Source: Marinobacter sp. 2_MG-2023
GTDB lineage: Bacteria; Pseudomonadota; Gammaproteobacteria; Pseudomonadales; Oleiphilaceae
Reading direction: 5' to 3'
DNA length: 64,000 nucleotides
Assembly: GCF_030546935.1 (NCBI RefSeq)
Contig: NZ_JAUOPH010000003.1
Span: forward strand, 186,001-250,000
Shown: positions 37,616-48,668 of the stretch, piece after piece
Layout: the number at the start of each line of letters is the position of its first letter
Position numbering within the stretch: the stretch's first letter is position 1
Program-made: the position numbers and the translations under genes
The notes under the pieces: model-generated
Databases searched by the model: none
Told to the model about the DNA's origin: nothing
What the model saw: only the letters and a program-made list of their open reading frames with translations

Positions 37616-38890
37616 TTACCCTTTCGGATAATCCCTTGCCGGGAAACCGGTATAAAGCTGGCGCGGACGGCCAATACGGTAGTCGCCGCTGACCATTTCG
37701 TTCCAATGGGAGAACCAGCCAATAGTCCGTGACATGGCAAAAATTACCGTGAACATGGATGTTGGAATTCCGATTGCCTTAAGGATCAGGCCGGAATAGA
37801 AGTCCACGTTCGGGTACAGTTTGCGCTGAACAAAGTACTCATCTTCAAGCGCAATCTGCTCGAGACGTTGGGCGATTCTCAGAAGTGGATCATTTTCGAG
37901 TCCAAGCTCGCTCAGTACTTCGTGAGCTGTTTCGGCCATTACTTTGGCGCGCGGATCGAAGTTCTTGTAAACGCGGTGACCAAAGCCCATCAGGCGGAAG
38001 GGGTCGTCCTTGTCTTTTGCTTTGGCGATGAAGGTATCAATGTTTGCTTCGTCACCGATTTCTGCAAGCATGTCCAGAACGGCTTCGTTAGCGCCGCCGT
38101 GAGCTGGGCCCCAGAGTGCTGCAATACCAGAGGCTATGCAGGCATAGGGGTTGGCGCCAGAAGAGCCAGCCAGCCGCACAGTCGAAGTGGATGCGTTCTG
38201 CTCATGGTCTGCATGCAGAATGAAGATCTTGTCCATGGCTTTCGCCAGAATCGGGTTTGGCTTGTAGTCTTCGCAGGGCGTTCCGAACATCATCTGCAGG
38301 AAGTTTTCCGCATACGACATGTCGTTGCGCGGATACATGAACGGCTCGCCTTTGGAATACTTGTAGCACCAGGCTGCAATCGTTGGCATCTTCGCGATCA
38401 AACGATGGGCCGTAATGTCACGCTGTTTGGGGTCCGTGACATCCATCTGGTCATGGTAGAACGCGGACAGGGCACCAACAACACCGCACATGATGGCCAT
38501 CGGATGCGCGTCCCGGCGGAAGCCGTTGAAGAAATTGCGCATCTGGTCATGCAGCATGGTGTGCTTTTTGATGGTCTCGTGGAACTGCTTGTTGTCTGCG
38601 GCAGTTGGCAGTTCACCTTTCAGCAACAGGTAGCAGACTTCAAGGTAATCTGAATGATCTGCAAGCTGCTCGATTGGATAACCCCGGTGCAGGAGAACGC
38701 CCTTATCACCATCAATATAAGTGATGGCCGACTCGCAGGCGGCTGTTGAAACAAACCCCGGGTCGTAAGTAAAAACACCTTGCTGGACTAGGCCTCGTAC
38801 GTCGATGACGTCAGGGCCAACTGTGCCGGAGTAAACCGGTAGCTCAATGGACTTGTCCCCCACCGAGAGCGTGGCTTTCCTGTCGGTCAT
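37616..38890 (-). CDS. gltA: Citrate synthase, type II
   Basis: A 424-residue enzyme that condenses acetyl-CoA and oxaloacetate. Length and the N-terminal beta domain ([18 protein letters not shown]) are those of the hexameric, NADH-inhibited gram-negative form. Catalytic residues are seen in [16 protein letters not shown] (His), [16 protein letters not shown] (His) and [14 protein letters not shown] (Asp). Ribosome site CAGGAGAGCACT. It is divergent from the sdh operon, a common arrangement that allows joint control of the TCA cycle. Confidence 0.98.
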   Translation of the reverse strand: MTDRKATLSVGDKSIELPVYSGTVGPDVIDVRGLVQQGVFTYDPGFVSTAACESAITYIDGDKGVLLHRGYPIEQLADHSDYLEVCYLLLKGELPTAADNKQFHETIKKHTMLHDQMRNFFNGFRRDAHPMAIMCGVVGALSAFYHDQMDVTDPKQRDITAHRLIAKMPTIAAWCYKYSKGEPFMYPRNDMSYAENFLQMMFGTPCEDYKPNPILAKAMDKIFILHADHEQNASTSTVRLAGSSGANPYACIASGIAALWGPAHGGANEAVLDMLAEIGDEANIDTFIAKAKDKDDPFRLMGFGHRVYKNFDPRAKVMAETAHEVLSELGLENDPLLRIAQRLEQIALEDEYFVQRKLYPNVDFYSGLILKAIGIPTSMFTVIFAMSRTIGWFSHWNEMVSGDYRIGRPRQLYTGFPARDYPKG

Positions 38891-38977
38891 AGTGCTCTCC
38901 TGTTTATCAGCTTTTGCAGCATGGGCTGCCTTTATAGTTGCGCAAGAAGGCGCGTATTATCGCAAAACTGGCGGCAA

Positions 38978-39005
38978 AATATAGGGCGTAGGCTTTTTTT
39001 GTCAA
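38978..39005 (-). promoter_or_regulatory. gltA promoter
   Basis: On the reverse strand TTGACA (39000-39005), a 16-base spacer beginning with an A-run, and TATATT (38978-38983). It gives a 5' leader of about 80 bases before the gltA ATG. Confidence 0.75.
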
Positions 39006-39156
39006 TGAAAGAGTGGGGAAACCTTTCGATCTAGTCCTTTTTGTAAATCAGGGATATCACGAATAACGTGACTTCCGACCAGAAAAAACGTTTGTCAATA
39101 CGCCTTATAGCTTGTGCCCTTGCGGTTTCTTCGTTGCTTTTGCATGGGTTGCGCGT

Positions 39157-39185
39157 TTGTAATTATACGGGCGCCTCCTTATAAT
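39157..39185 (+). promoter_or_regulatory. sdhCDAB promoter
   Basis: TTGTAA (39157-39162), a 17-base spacer and TATAAT (39180-39185), a close sigma70 match. The inferred leader to the sdhC GTG is about 180 bases. Confidence 0.75.
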
Positions 39186-39189
39186 CCCT

Positions 39190-39371
39190 AGCCCAGAATC
39201 GGGGATGCATCTTCTTCGTGTACGCTTGTTCGTAGCAAGCTACCTGATAGGTGTCCGCCCTCCTGAGCCAATCGACTGTCGGTTCCGTATCCTTCATTCG
39301 ATCCTTACATACCAACCATCCGCCACCGGTTCGCCGGCTTCGCGGTACTAGAAAGAGAGTGTGAGAGCGCT
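39190..39371 (+). other. Long structured leader of the sdh operon
   Basis: The inferred 5' UTR contains a small hairpin GCTTG/CAAGC (39224-39240) and a TTCG-capped hairpin CCGG-TTCG-CCGG (39326-39337) about 35 bases before the start codon. The remaining part is pyrimidine-rich. With the gltA side, the whole divergent gap (38891-39371) holds the two promoters, a short palindrome TCACG-AATAA-CGTGA (39057-39071), and no gene I can support. Confidence 0.4.
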
Positions 39372-39749
39372 GTGAATAGCAAACGACCAGTAAATCTCGA
39401 TCTCGGCAAGTTTCATTTTCCACTGCCAGCCATTACGTCCATATTGCACCGCGTAAGCGGCATCATCATTTTTGTTGGTGTTGCGTTCATGCTTTACGGA
39501 CTTCAGCTTTCCCTTTCCGGGCAAGAAGGCTTCAGTCAGGTTAGTGAATTGCTGAACAGCTTCCTGGCAAAGCTGATTATCTGGGGCATTCTGTCTGCTC
39601 TGCTTTATCATCTTGTTGCGGGTATCAAGCATCTGCTCATGGATATGGGTATCGGTGAAGAGCTGGAAAGCGGGCGTGCAGCCGCGAAAATCACAATTGC
39701 AGTTTCCGTCATCCTCATTGTTCTGGCAGGAGTCTGGGTATGGGCATGA
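39372..39749 (+). CDS. sdhC: SdhC, succinate dehydrogenase cytochrome b556 subunit
   Basis: A 125-residue membrane anchor with three predicted helices. It begins at a GTG (the segment is NSKRPVNLDLGKFHFPLPA, the family N-terminus) and no in-frame ATG lies upstream. The quinone-site Ser and Arg are in ITSILHRVSGII, and the haem-ligand His region is YHLVAGIKHLLMDMG. With SdhD it binds haem b and ubiquinone. First gene of sdhCDAB; its stop overlaps the sdhD start region. Confidence 0.96.
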   Translation: MNSKRPVNLDLGKFHFPLPAITSILHRVSGIIIFVGVAFMLYGLQLSLSGQEGFSQVSELLNSFLAKLIIWGILSALLYHLVAGIKHLLMDMGIGEELESGRAAAKITIAVSVILIVLAGVWVWA

Positions 39750-40087
39750 ATAGTGTGACCAACATTGGCCGTAACGGAATCCAGGACTGGATCATCCAGC
39801 GTGTTTCTGCCTACGTATTAGCTTTTTATACGCTGTTTTTGCTCGGCTTTTTCGTGACAACAGATGTGGATTACCAGTCATGGTCGGCGTTGTTTGATCA
39901 GGCATGGTTCAAAGTCTTCACATTGTTGGCGCTGCTTTCGATCGGTGCGCATGCCTGGGTCGGGCTTTGGACAGTATCTACCGACTACATCAAATCCGCG
40001 ATGCAGCGTTTTCTCTTTCAGGCGGCATGCATTCTCGTGATTTTCGTGTATGTGGTCTGGGGCATTCAGATTATTTGGGGGCTTTAA
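39740..40087 (+). CDS. sdhD: SdhD, succinate dehydrogenase membrane anchor
   Basis: A 115-residue protein with three membrane helices. The segment GIQDWIIQRVSAYVLAFYTL is typical, and the haem ligand His lies in LSIGAHAWVGLWTVSTDYIK. The quinone-site Asp-Tyr pair (TDY) is present. Two ATGs are possible, 39740 and 39746; the first is preferred because GGCAGGAG ends 7 bases before it. It overlaps sdhC by 10 bases. Confidence 0.95.
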   Translation: MGMNSVTNIGRNGIQDWIIQRVSAYVLAFYTLFLLGFFVTTDVDYQSWSALFDQAWFKVFTLLALLSIGAHAWVGLWTVSTDYIKSAMQRFLFQAACILVIFVYVVWGIQIIWGL

Positions 40088-40090
40088 TAG

Positions 40091-41863
40091 ATGGCTAATA
40101 TCAATACCATGTCATACGACGCGATTGTTATCGGTGGCGGCGGCGCCGGTATGCGGGCGGCCCTGCAGTTAACCGAATCGGGCGTTAAGACTGCGTGTAT
40201 CACTAAAGTATTTCCAACGCGTTCGCACACTGTGTCGGCCCAGGGTGGTATCACTTGTGCAATCGCAAGCGCTGATCCCAATGATGACTGGCGCTGGCAC
40301 ATGTATGACACAGTAAAAGGGTCGGACTACATTGCCGATCAGGATGCCGTTGAATACATGTGTTCAGTTGGCCCTCAAGCTGTTTTCGAACTTGAGCACA
40401 TGGGTCTGCCGTTTTCACGTACCGAACAGGGCCGTATTTACCAGCGTCCTTTCGGTGGTCAGTCCAAGGGCCCTGACAACCCTACTCAGGCCGCACGCAC
40501 CTGTGCCGCAGCCGACCGTACGGGACACGCGCTGCTGCACACTCTGTACCAGGCAAACCTGAAAGGTGGTACTACCTTCCTGAACGAGTGGTACGCCGTC
40601 GATCTGGTCAAGAACAGCAAGAATGAAGTTGTTGGTGTTGTTGCAATTGAAATCGAAACAGGCGAAGTGGCTTACATCAAGTCCAAAGCTACGGTTCTGG
40701 CAACGGGCGGCGCAGGTCGGATTTATGCGTCTACCACCAACGCCCTGATCAATACCGGCGATGGTATTGGCATGGCGCTGCGTGCAGGTTTCCCGATGCA
40801 GGATATGGAAATGTGGCAGTTCCACCCAACAGGCATCTACGGTGCCGGAACGCTGGTAACAGAAGGTTGCCGTGGCGAGGGTGGTTATCTGATCAACGCC
40901 GAAGGCGAGCGCTTTATGGAGCGTTATGCTCCAAATGCGAAAGACCTGGCTGGTCGTGATGTTGTTGCACGCTCCATGGTTATCGAGATTCTTGAGGGTC
41001 GCGGTTGTGGCCCGGACAAGGATCACGTACTGCTGAAGCTTGATCACCTGGGTGAAGAAACTCTGAATCTGCGTTTGCCGGGTATTTGTGAGTTGTCTCG
41101 CACATTTGCTCACGTGGATCCTGTGAAAGAGCCTGTTCCTGTTGTACCTACCTGTCACTACATGATGGGTGGTGTTCCTACTAATGTAGGTGGCCAGGCG
41201 CTGACTCAGGACGAAAACGGTAATGATCAGCCAATTCCGGGTCTGTTTGCCTGTGGTGAAGCTGCGTGTGTTTCCGTTCATGGTGCAAACCGTTTGGGCG
41301 GTAACTCGCTGCTGGATCTCGTAGTATTTGGTCGTGCCGCTGGCTTGCACATTGAAGAGCAGCTGCGCGGTGGTTTCGAAACCGACGGTGCCACTGATGA
41401 AGACATCAAGCGTGCAATGGCGCGTCTTGATCGTCTGAACACAGCTTCAGAAGGTGAGAGTGTTGCTGAGGTCCGTAAGGATCTTCAGAACTGTATGCAG
41501 CTCTACTTTGGCGTATTCCGTGACGGCAATAGCATGGAAGAAGGCCTGAAGAAGCTCGAAGCGATTGGTGAGCGAGTTCGCAATACCAAGCTTACTGATA
41601 CCAGCAATGCGTTCAATACCGCTCGTATCGAAGCTTTGGAACTGGATAACCTGTTTGAGGTGGCCCAGGCAACTGCGATTGCTGCAAACGAACGCAAAGA
41701 GAGTCGCGGAGCTCATGCCCGTAATGACTTTACCGAGCGCGATGATGAGAACTGGTTGAAGCATTCTCTCTACTTCCCGCTGGACAAGCGTATTGGCAAG
41801 CGTGATGTTAACTTCGCGCCGAAGACTGTCGATACCTTCCAGCCGAAAGTTCGGACTTATTAA
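40091..41863 (+). CDS. sdhA: SdhA, succinate dehydrogenase flavoprotein
   Basis: A 590-residue flavoprotein that oxidises succinate to fumarate. The FAD-binding motif is [17 protein letters not shown]. The covalent FAD-linked histidine is in [13 protein letters not shown]. Substrate-site segments are [20 protein letters not shown] and the Arg of the GCRGEGG and [15 protein letters not shown] regions. It ends with FQPKVRTY, the conserved SdhA C-terminus. Three bases separate it from sdhD. Confidence 0.98.
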   Translation: MANINTMSYDAIVIGGGGAGMRAALQLTESGVKTACITKVFPTRSHTVSAQGGITCAIASADPNDDWRWHMYDTVKGSDYIADQDAVEYMCSVGPQAVFELEHMGLPFSRTEQGRIYQRPFGGQSKGPDNPTQAARTCAAADRTGHALLHTLYQANLKGGTTFLNEWYAVDLVKNSKNEVVGVVAIEIETGEVAYIKSKATVLATGGAGRIYASTTNALINTGDGIGMALRAGFPMQDMEMWQFHPTGIYGAGTLVTEGCRGEGGYLINAEGERFMERYAPNAKDLAGRDVVARSMVIEILEGRGCGPDKDHVLLKLDHLGEETLNLRLPGICELSRTFAHVDPVKEPVPVVPTCHYMMGGVPTNVGGQALTQDENGNDQPIPGLFACGEAACVSVHGANRLGGNSLLDLVVFGRAAGLHIEEQLRGGFETDGATDEDIKRAMARLDRLNTASEGESVAEVRKDLQNCMQLYFGVFRDGNSMEEGLKKLEAIGERVRNTKLTDTSNAFNTARIEALELDNLFEVAQATAIAANERKESRGAHARNDFTERDDENWLKHSLYFPLDKRIGKRDVNFAPKTVDTFQPKVRTY

Positions 41864-41877
41864 GGGGGACGTACATT

Positions 41878-42582
41878 ATGTTGGTAAGCCTTTATCGTTA
41901 TAACCCGGAAACTGACAGCGCCCCTTATATGCAGGACGTCGATGTGGAGCTTCCGGCCGGCAAGGATCTGATGGTTCTTGATGTTCTTAACCTGATCAAG
42001 GAAAAGGACTCTTCAATGGCCTATCGCCGCTCATGCCGTGAAGGTGTGTGTGGTTCTGACGGCATGAACATGAACGGCAAGAATGGATTGGCATGTATTA
42101 CGCCAATGTCGCAGGTCGTCAAGAATGGCAAGCTGGTTTTGCGCCCGCTGCCAGGACTGCCGGTTATCCGTGATCTGGTTGTGGACATGAGCCTGTTCTA
42201 CAAGCAGTACGAAAAAGTGATGCCGTATCTTGTAAATGACACTCCTGCGCCTGGTATCGAGCGTCTTCAGTCACCTGAAGATCGCGAAAAGCTTGACGGC
42301 CTGTACGAATGTATTCTGTGTGCATGCTGTTCAACGTCTTGCCCGTCGTTCTGGTGGAACCCGGACAAGTTCATTGGCCCTGCGGGTCTGTTGCAGGCAT
42401 ACCGCTTTCTGGCGGATAGTCGCGACACCGCACAGGCTGAGCGTCTTGCCAATCTCGATGACCCGTTCAGCGTTTTCCGCTGCAGGGGAATCATGAACTG
42501 TGTTAGCGTTTGCCCGAAAGGCCTTAACCCGACGAGGGCTATCGGCCATATCCGGAATCTTCTGCTACACCGTGCTACTTAA
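41878..42582 (+). CDS. sdhB: SdhB, succinate dehydrogenase iron-sulfur subunit
   Basis: A 234-residue protein carrying three iron-sulfur clusters. [2Fe-2S] ligands are in CREGVCGSDGMNMNGKNGLAC (spaced over 21 residues, near 59-79), [4Fe-4S] in CILCACCSTSC, and [3Fe-4S] in CRGIMNCVSVCPKGLNP. It links SdhA to the quinone site. It follows sdhA by 14 bases with AAGGGGGACG as ribosome site. It is followed by a GC hairpin and then the long sucA leader. Confidence 0.98.
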   Translation: MLVSLYRYNPETDSAPYMQDVDVELPAGKDLMVLDVLNLIKEKDSSMAYRRSCREGVCGSDGMNMNGKNGLACITPMSQVVKNGKLVLRPLPGLPVIRDLVVDMSLFYKQYEKVMPYLVNDTPAPGIERLQSPEDREKLDGLYECILCACCSTSCPSFWWNPDKFIGPAGLLQAYRFLADSRDTAQAERLANLDDPFSVFRCRGIMNCVSVCPKGLNPTRAIGHIRNLLLHRAT

Positions 42583-42898
42583 GCGGCAAAATTGCAGACA
42601 GACGCTATACTGACTTGATCAGGTTGGAACCCGGAAGGCCTCGCATTTATGCGGGGCCTTCAACCAAAGGCTTATAGTCAAAGGTCTTACCCGGGTGCAA
42701 ACTACGCAAGCCGTGGCGGGAACTCATCCGGTTTTCTTGCGGCTTCGCTGAGTACAAAAAATCATTGGGGAACGGAAAAGCATCCGTGTTGGGTGTGGTT
42801 TGCTACAGTCGATCCCGTAAAAACCCGTATTGACTGGTAATTACCCCTGGCCGACCATACCGGGCTCCCCCGCACCAGCCCAAGGTGAGCTATTCAAA
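42583..42898 (+). promoter_or_regulatory. Structured leader between sdhB and sucA
   Basis: This 316-base gap starts with a ten-pair hairpin at 42635-42660 (AAGGCCTCGC against GCGGGGCCTT) that lacks a T-run. A second region shows AAGCCG (about 42710) able to pair with CGGCTT (about 42743). I see no convincing promoter and no gene. Families of conserved RNA leaders upstream of sucA have been described in proteobacteria; whether this is one cannot be judged by eye. Confidence 0.4.
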
Positions 42899-45736
42899 AT
42901 GCAAGAAAGCATCATGGAGCAGTTATGGCAGACGTCCCACTTACAAGGTGGAAATCTGGCCTATGTTGAACAGCTTTTTGAAACCTACCTGACAGACCCT
43001 AATTCCGTTTCCGAAGAGTGGCGGAGCTATTTTGACAAGCTTCCGAGCGTCGACGGCTCTCATGGCCGAGATGTCTTGCACTCTACGATTCGTGAACAGT
43101 TTGGACACATATCCCGCAATCAGCGTTTTCTCGCGAGTAACGGCGTGCCTGTCAGTGCAACGTCGGACGCTGATAAAAAGCAAACCCGTGTTCTCCAGCT
43201 TATTAATGCGTATCGCTTCCGCGGTCATCAGGAAGCGAAACTGGATCCTCTTGGGGTCTGGCAGCGCCCGTCGGTAGAAGACCTCGATCCGGCGTTCCAT
43301 GATTTATCCGATTCTGACCGGGATCTGACGTTTCAGACAGGCTCGCTGAGTTTTGGTTCTGAAACCATGAAACTCGGAGACATAGTTGACGGTCTGAGGC
43401 AGACGTACTGCGGCAGCATTGGCGCCGAGTATATGCACATAGTTGATACCCGCATTAAACGCTGGTTTCAGCAACGGATGGAACCTGTCCGCTCCGAGCC
43501 GGGCTACGAGACAAAAACCCGCAAGCACATTCTGGAGCGCCTCACGGCAGCTGAAGGTCTGGAAAAATATCTAGGCTCCCGTTATCCCGGTGTAAAGCGT
43601 TTCGGGCTTGAAGGCGGCGAAAGTCTTATCCCCTGCATGGACGAGTTGATCCAGCGTGCCGGCTCATACGGTGCCAAGGAAATCGTTCTGGGTATGGCCC
43701 ACCGTGGCCGCCTTAACGTGCTGGTTAATACGCTGGGTAAGAATCCGAAAGAGTTGTTTGACGAATTTGAAGGCAAGCGACTGGCCGATTCCGGTTCCGG
43801 CGACGTCAAATATCACCAGGGCTTCTCATCCAACGTGATGACCGAAGGCGGTGAAGTACACCTTGCAATGGCGTTTAACCCGTCGCACCTGGAAATTGTA
43901 TCACCCGTAGTTGAAGGCTCTGTGCGTGCTCGTCAGACCCGACGCTCTGACAATGAGGGTAATCAGGTCGTTCCTGTTATCATGCACGGCGACGCCGCGT
44001 TTGCGGGGCAGGGCGTGGTAATGGAAACCTTCCAGATGTCGCAGACCCGCGGTTTCGGCGTGGGTGGCACTATCCACATCGTTATCAATAACCAGGTCGG
44101 CTTCACGACCAGCAAGCAGGAAGACGCTCGTTCCACTGAATACTGTACCGACGTGGCCAAAATGGTTCACGCGCCGATACTTCATGTGAATGCGGATGAT
44201 CCTGAAGCAGTTGTCTTTGTTACTCAAATGGCGATGGACTATCGCAATGAGTTCAAAGGCGACGTGGTTATCGATCTTGTTTGTTATCGTCGTCGGGGTC
44301 ACAACGAGGCTGATGAGCCTGCGGCAACCCAGCCGATGATGTACGAGAAGATCCGCAAGTTGAAGACCACCCGCACGCTTTATGCGGACAAACTGGTCGC
44401 TGCTGGCGTTGTGAGCGAAGACGAAGCCAAGCAGATGGAAAATGAGTACCGTGACGCGCTGGATAATGGCGAGCACGTGGTCAAATCTCTGGTTAAAGAG
44501 CCGAATAAAGATCTTTATGTTGACTGGGCTCCCTATCTGGGACACGAATGGACAGCCAAGTGTAAGTCCAGTGTGGCGTTGAGAACGATCCAGAAGCTTG
44601 GTAAGAAACTGACCCAGGTTCCTGAAGGGTTCAGCATTCAGCGTCAGGTTTCCAAGATTGTTTCTGACCGTGAGAAAATGACAGCCGGTGCCTTGCCTAT
44701 CAACTGGGGCTATGGCGAAATAATGGCTTATGCGACTCTGCTGAATGAAGGGCACCCGATCAGGTTGACCGGCCAGGACGTGGGCCGCGGAACCTTCTCT
44801 CACCGGCATGCTGTTTTGCATAACCAGAAAGACGGTTCCAGGCATATTGCTCTCGAGCAACTTACTGACACTCAGCCGAAGTTTGAAATATACGACTCAC
44901 TGCTCTCTGAAGAGGCAGTGATGGCTTTTGAATATGGCTTCGCTACTACGACCCCGGATACGTTGGTGGTCTGGGAAGCGCAGTTTGGGGATTTTGCAAA
45001 CGGCGCCCAAGTGGTTATTGACCAATTCCTCACGAGCGGTGAGCACAAGTGGGGTCGCCTTTGTGGGTTGACTCTGCTGCTACCTCACGGTTATGAGGGG
45101 CAGGGGCCAGAGCACAGTTCTGCGCGGCTGGAGCGTTTCTTGCAGCTATCTGCGCAGCACAACATTCAGGTGTGCGTGCCGACAACGCCTTCCCAGGTGT
45201 TCCACATGTTGCGTCGCCAGGTGAAGCGCCCGCTGCGTAAACCGCTAGTGGCGATTACACCCAAGAGTTTGTTGCGCCACAAGGAAGCAACCTCTGATCT
45301 GGAAGACCTGACATCAGGCACTTTCCAGACCGTTCTTCCTGAGAAAGAACTGCCGGAGGCGAAAAAAGTTTCCCGGGTTATTCTTTGCAGCGGCAAGGTC
45401 TATTACGACCTTCTGGAAAAGAAGAAAGCTGATGAACGTGACGATGTTGCCATTGTGCGCATTGAGCAACTTTATCCGTTCCCCAGCGAAGACCTGGATG
45501 AGGTACTGGCCAATTACTCAAAGTTGAAGCACGTGGTTTGGTGTCAGGAAGAACCAATGAACCAGGGCGCCTGGTACAGCAGTCAGCACCATATGCGCAA
45601 TGCGCTGCAGCGGCTGAACCCCAAGCTTCACCTTCAGTATGCCGGCCGTGAGGCCTCTGCTGCGCCGGCAGCAGGTCACATGTCTGTTCATATTGAAGAG
45701 CAGAAAAATCTTGTTAACGACGCGTTCGAAATCTGA
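42899..45736 (+). CDS. sucA: SucA, 2-oxoglutarate dehydrogenase E1
   Basis: A 945-residue thiamine-diphosphate enzyme. The ATG at 42899 (MQESIMEQLWQTSHLQGGNL) is used because AAGGTGAGC lies ahead; the longer frame from 42830 has an unrelated N-terminus. ThDP-binding and active-site segments are GMAHRGRLNVLVNTLGK, MHGDAAFAGQGVVMET, NNQVGFTT, CYRRRGHNEADEP and RLTGQDVGRGTFSHRHAV. It decarboxylates 2-oxoglutarate and succinylates the E2 lipoyl group. First gene of sucAB-lpd. Confidence 0.98.
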   Translation: MQESIMEQLWQTSHLQGGNLAYVEQLFETYLTDPNSVSEEWRSYFDKLPSVDGSHGRDVLHSTIREQFGHISRNQRFLASNGVPVSATSDADKKQTRVLQLINAYRFRGHQEAKLDPLGVWQRPSVEDLDPAFHDLSDSDRDLTFQTGSLSFGSETMKLGDIVDGLRQTYCGSIGAEYMHIVDTRIKRWFQQRMEPVRSEPGYETKTRKHILERLTAAEGLEKYLGSRYPGVKRFGLEGGESLIPCMDELIQRAGSYGAKEIVLGMAHRGRLNVLVNTLGKNPKELFDEFEGKRLADSGSGDVKYHQGFSSNVMTEGGEVHLAMAFNPSHLEIVSPVVEGSVRARQTRRSDNEGNQVVPVIMHGDAAFAGQGVVMETFQMSQTRGFGVGGTIHIVINNQVGFTTSKQEDARSTEYCTDVAKMVHAPILHVNADDPEAVVFVTQMAMDYRNEFKGDVVIDLVCYRRRGHNEADEPAATQPMMYEKIRKLKTTRTLYADKLVAAGVVSEDEAKQMENEYRDALDNGEHVVKSLVKEPNKDLYVDWAPYLGHEWTAKCKSSVALRTIQKLGKKLTQVPEGFSIQRQVSKIVSDREKMTAGALPINWGYGEIMAYATLLNEGHPIRLTGQDVGRGTFSHRHAVLHNQKDGSRHIALEQLTDTQPKFEIYDSLLSEEAVMAFEYGFATTTPDTLVVWEAQFGDFANGAQVVIDQFLTSGEHKWGRLCGLTLLLPHGYEGQGPEHSSARLERFLQLSAQHNIQVCVPTTPSQVFHMLRRQVKRPLRKPLVAITPKSLLRHKEATSDLEDLTSGTFQTVLPEKELPEAKKVSRVILCSGKVYYDLLEKKKADERDDVAIVRIEQLYPFPSEDLDEVLANYSKLKHVVWCQEEPMNQGAWYSSQHHMRNALQRLNPKLHLQYAGREASAAPAAGHMSVHIEEQKNLVNDAFEI

Positions 45737-45761
45737 CGAGCTACCGAGCTAAGGAACTGTA

Positions 45762-46994
45762 ATGTCTACTGAGATAAAAGCACCCGTTTTCCCGGAGTCG
45801 GTCGCAGAGGGTACCGTCGCGACCTGGCACAAACAGCCGGGCGAAGCCTGTTCACGTGATGATCTGATTGTCGATATTGAAACCGACAAGGTCGTTCTCG
45901 AGGTTGTTGCTCCGGCCGACGGCGTAATAGAAGAAGTCCTTAAAGGCGAAGGCGACACCGTAGAAAGCGGTGAAGTTATCGGCAAATTCAAGGCAGGCGC
46001 CGTGGGCGACTCTGGCTCTGCCGACAGCAAAGGCGGTGACGAAAGCAAGGCCAAGGCCGATGCTGACAAGGACGAAGCCAAAACTGAACAAAGCCAGAGT
46101 TCTGACGACGCTATTCTTAGCCCGGCAGCACGTAAACTGGCCGAGGAAAATAATGTTGACCCGGGTTCCGTAAAAGGTACTGGTAAAGATGGTCGCGTTA
46201 CTAAAGAAGATGTTCAGAATCATGTAGATAATGCCAAGTCTTCAGGTGGAGCCTCAAAGGCTGCTGCGCCCGAAGCCAATGTTTCTACGGGTGAGCGTAT
46301 TGAGAAACGCGTACCCATGACTCGTCTTCGTGCCAGTATTGCCAAGCGTTTGGTAAATGCTCAGCAAACCGCTGCTATGCTGACGACCTTTAATGAGGTC
46401 GATATGGGCCCCATTATGGAACTGCGCAAGCAGTACCAGGACAGCTTCGTGAAGCGTCACGAAATCAAGCTGGGCTTTATGTCGTTCTTCGCCAAGGCAG
46501 CTACTGAAGCGCTGAAGCGGTTCCCGGCTGTGAACGCGTCTATCGATGGTAACGATATGGTTTACCACGGATACCAGGATATCGGTGTTGCGGTCTCGAC
46601 TGATCGTGGCTTGGTGGTTCCGGTACTTCGTGATGTCGACGCACTGGGTCTGGCAGACATTGAGAAGAAGATTGTTGAGTATGGTACCAAGGCAAAAGGT
46701 GGCAAGCTTGCAATCGAAGATATGACTGGTGGCACCTTTACCATCACCAATGGCGGTATTTTTGGATCGCTTATCTCTACTCCGATCCTTAACCCGCCAC
46801 AGACGGCTATTCTGGGTATGCATAAAATCCAGGAGCGCCCGATGGCGGTCAATGGCAAGGTTGAAATCCGTCCGATGATGTACCTTGCGCTGTCCTATGA
46901 CCACCGCATGGTCGATGGCAAGGAGGCGGTGCAGTTCCTTGTGGCCATCAAGGAAATGCTCGAGGACCCGGCGCGTATTCTGCTGGACGTCTGA
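45762..46994 (+). CDS. sucB: SucB, dihydrolipoyl succinyltransferase E2
   Basis: A 410-residue core subunit of the 2-oxoglutarate dehydrogenase complex. A lipoyl domain (1-75) carries the lipoylated Lys43 in [12 protein letters not shown] linker rich in Ala, Lys and Asp follows, then the E1/E3-binding domain (about 115-150, [19 protein letters not shown]). The catalytic domain from about 180 ends with the HxxxDG motif in [16 protein letters not shown]. Ribosome site AAGGAACTGT. It sits between sucA and lpd. Confidence 0.98.
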   Translation: MSTEIKAPVFPESVAEGTVATWHKQPGEACSRDDLIVDIETDKVVLEVVAPADGVIEEVLKGEGDTVESGEVIGKFKAGAVGDSGSADSKGGDESKAKADADKDEAKTEQSQSSDDAILSPAARKLAEENNVDPGSVKGTGKDGRVTKEDVQNHVDNAKSSGGASKAAAPEANVSTGERIEKRVPMTRLRASIAKRLVNAQQTAAMLTTFNEVDMGPIMELRKQYQDSFVKRHEIKLGFMSFFAKAATEALKRFPAVNASIDGNDMVYHGYQDIGVAVSTDRGLVVPVLRDVDALGLADIEKKIVEYGTKAKGGKLAIEDMTGGTFTITNGGIFGSLISTPILNPPQTAILGMHKIQERPMAVNGKVEIRPMMYLALSYDHRMVDGKEAVQFLVAIKEMLEDPARILLDV

Positions 46995-46999
46995 GCTGA

Positions 47000-48472
<1,473 letters not shown>

Positions 48473-48488
48473 CGCAAACCAGGAAACA

Positions 48489-48513
48489 GGGGCGCCCGTG
48501 ATGGCGCCCCTTT
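48489..48513 (+). terminator. Hairpin after lpd
   Basis: GGGGCGCC pairs with GGCGCCCC over CGTGAT, followed by TTTACC. The T-run is short, so termination may be partial, with some read-through into sucCD. Confidence 0.55.
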
Positions 48514-48529
48514 ACCATAAAAAGAGCCG

Positions 48530-48668
48530 ATTTCCTGTTGCGATCATGGCGAGCTGAGTTGAAAACCTGCTCGCCGAAAGGAATTCGCAGTAAAGACTCT
48601 CCTGACGGGGAGTCGCGGGTTCAATTTCCGTACGTGGTTATCCTCCATCAAAGAGCGGGACACTAACT
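48530..48668 (+). promoter_or_regulatory. Structured leader of sucC with a T-arm-like element
   Basis: Three consecutive structures can be drawn: GGCGAGC/GCTCGCC (48549-48575), GACTCTCC/GGGGAGTC with a TGAC loop (48595-48614), and GCGGG-TTCAATT-TCCGT (48616-48632), whose loop fits the tRNA T-loop rule TTCRANY. No complete tRNA cloverleaf can be formed. It may be a cis-regulatory RNA; a sucC-associated RNA motif is known in gammaproteobacteria, but I cannot confirm a match. Confidence 0.45.

Noticed and set aside
37868..38653. Forward-strand frame opposite gltA
   Set aside because: Shadow of gltA; composition and lack of motifs argue against a gene.
39163..39423. Reverse-strand frame of 86 codons in the sdh leader
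   Set aside because: It overlaps the sdh promoter and start, has no ribosome site and no familiar pattern.
40415..41350. Long open frame on the reverse strand inside sdhA
   Set aside because: It is antisense to a clearly functional gene, has no family features, and arises from codon bias of sdhA.
42649..42840. Forward frame of 63 codons before sucA
   Set aside because: Its start lies within a hairpin loop, there is no ribosome site, and the protein shows no conserved feature; the region is better seen as a leader.
43901..44860. Long reverse-strand frame inside sucA
   Set aside because: Antisense shadow of sucA with no recognisable domain or ribosome site.
48595..48660. Possible tRNA gene before sucC
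   Set aside because: The T-arm and a preceding stem are tRNA-like, but no acceptor stem or D-arm can be drawn.
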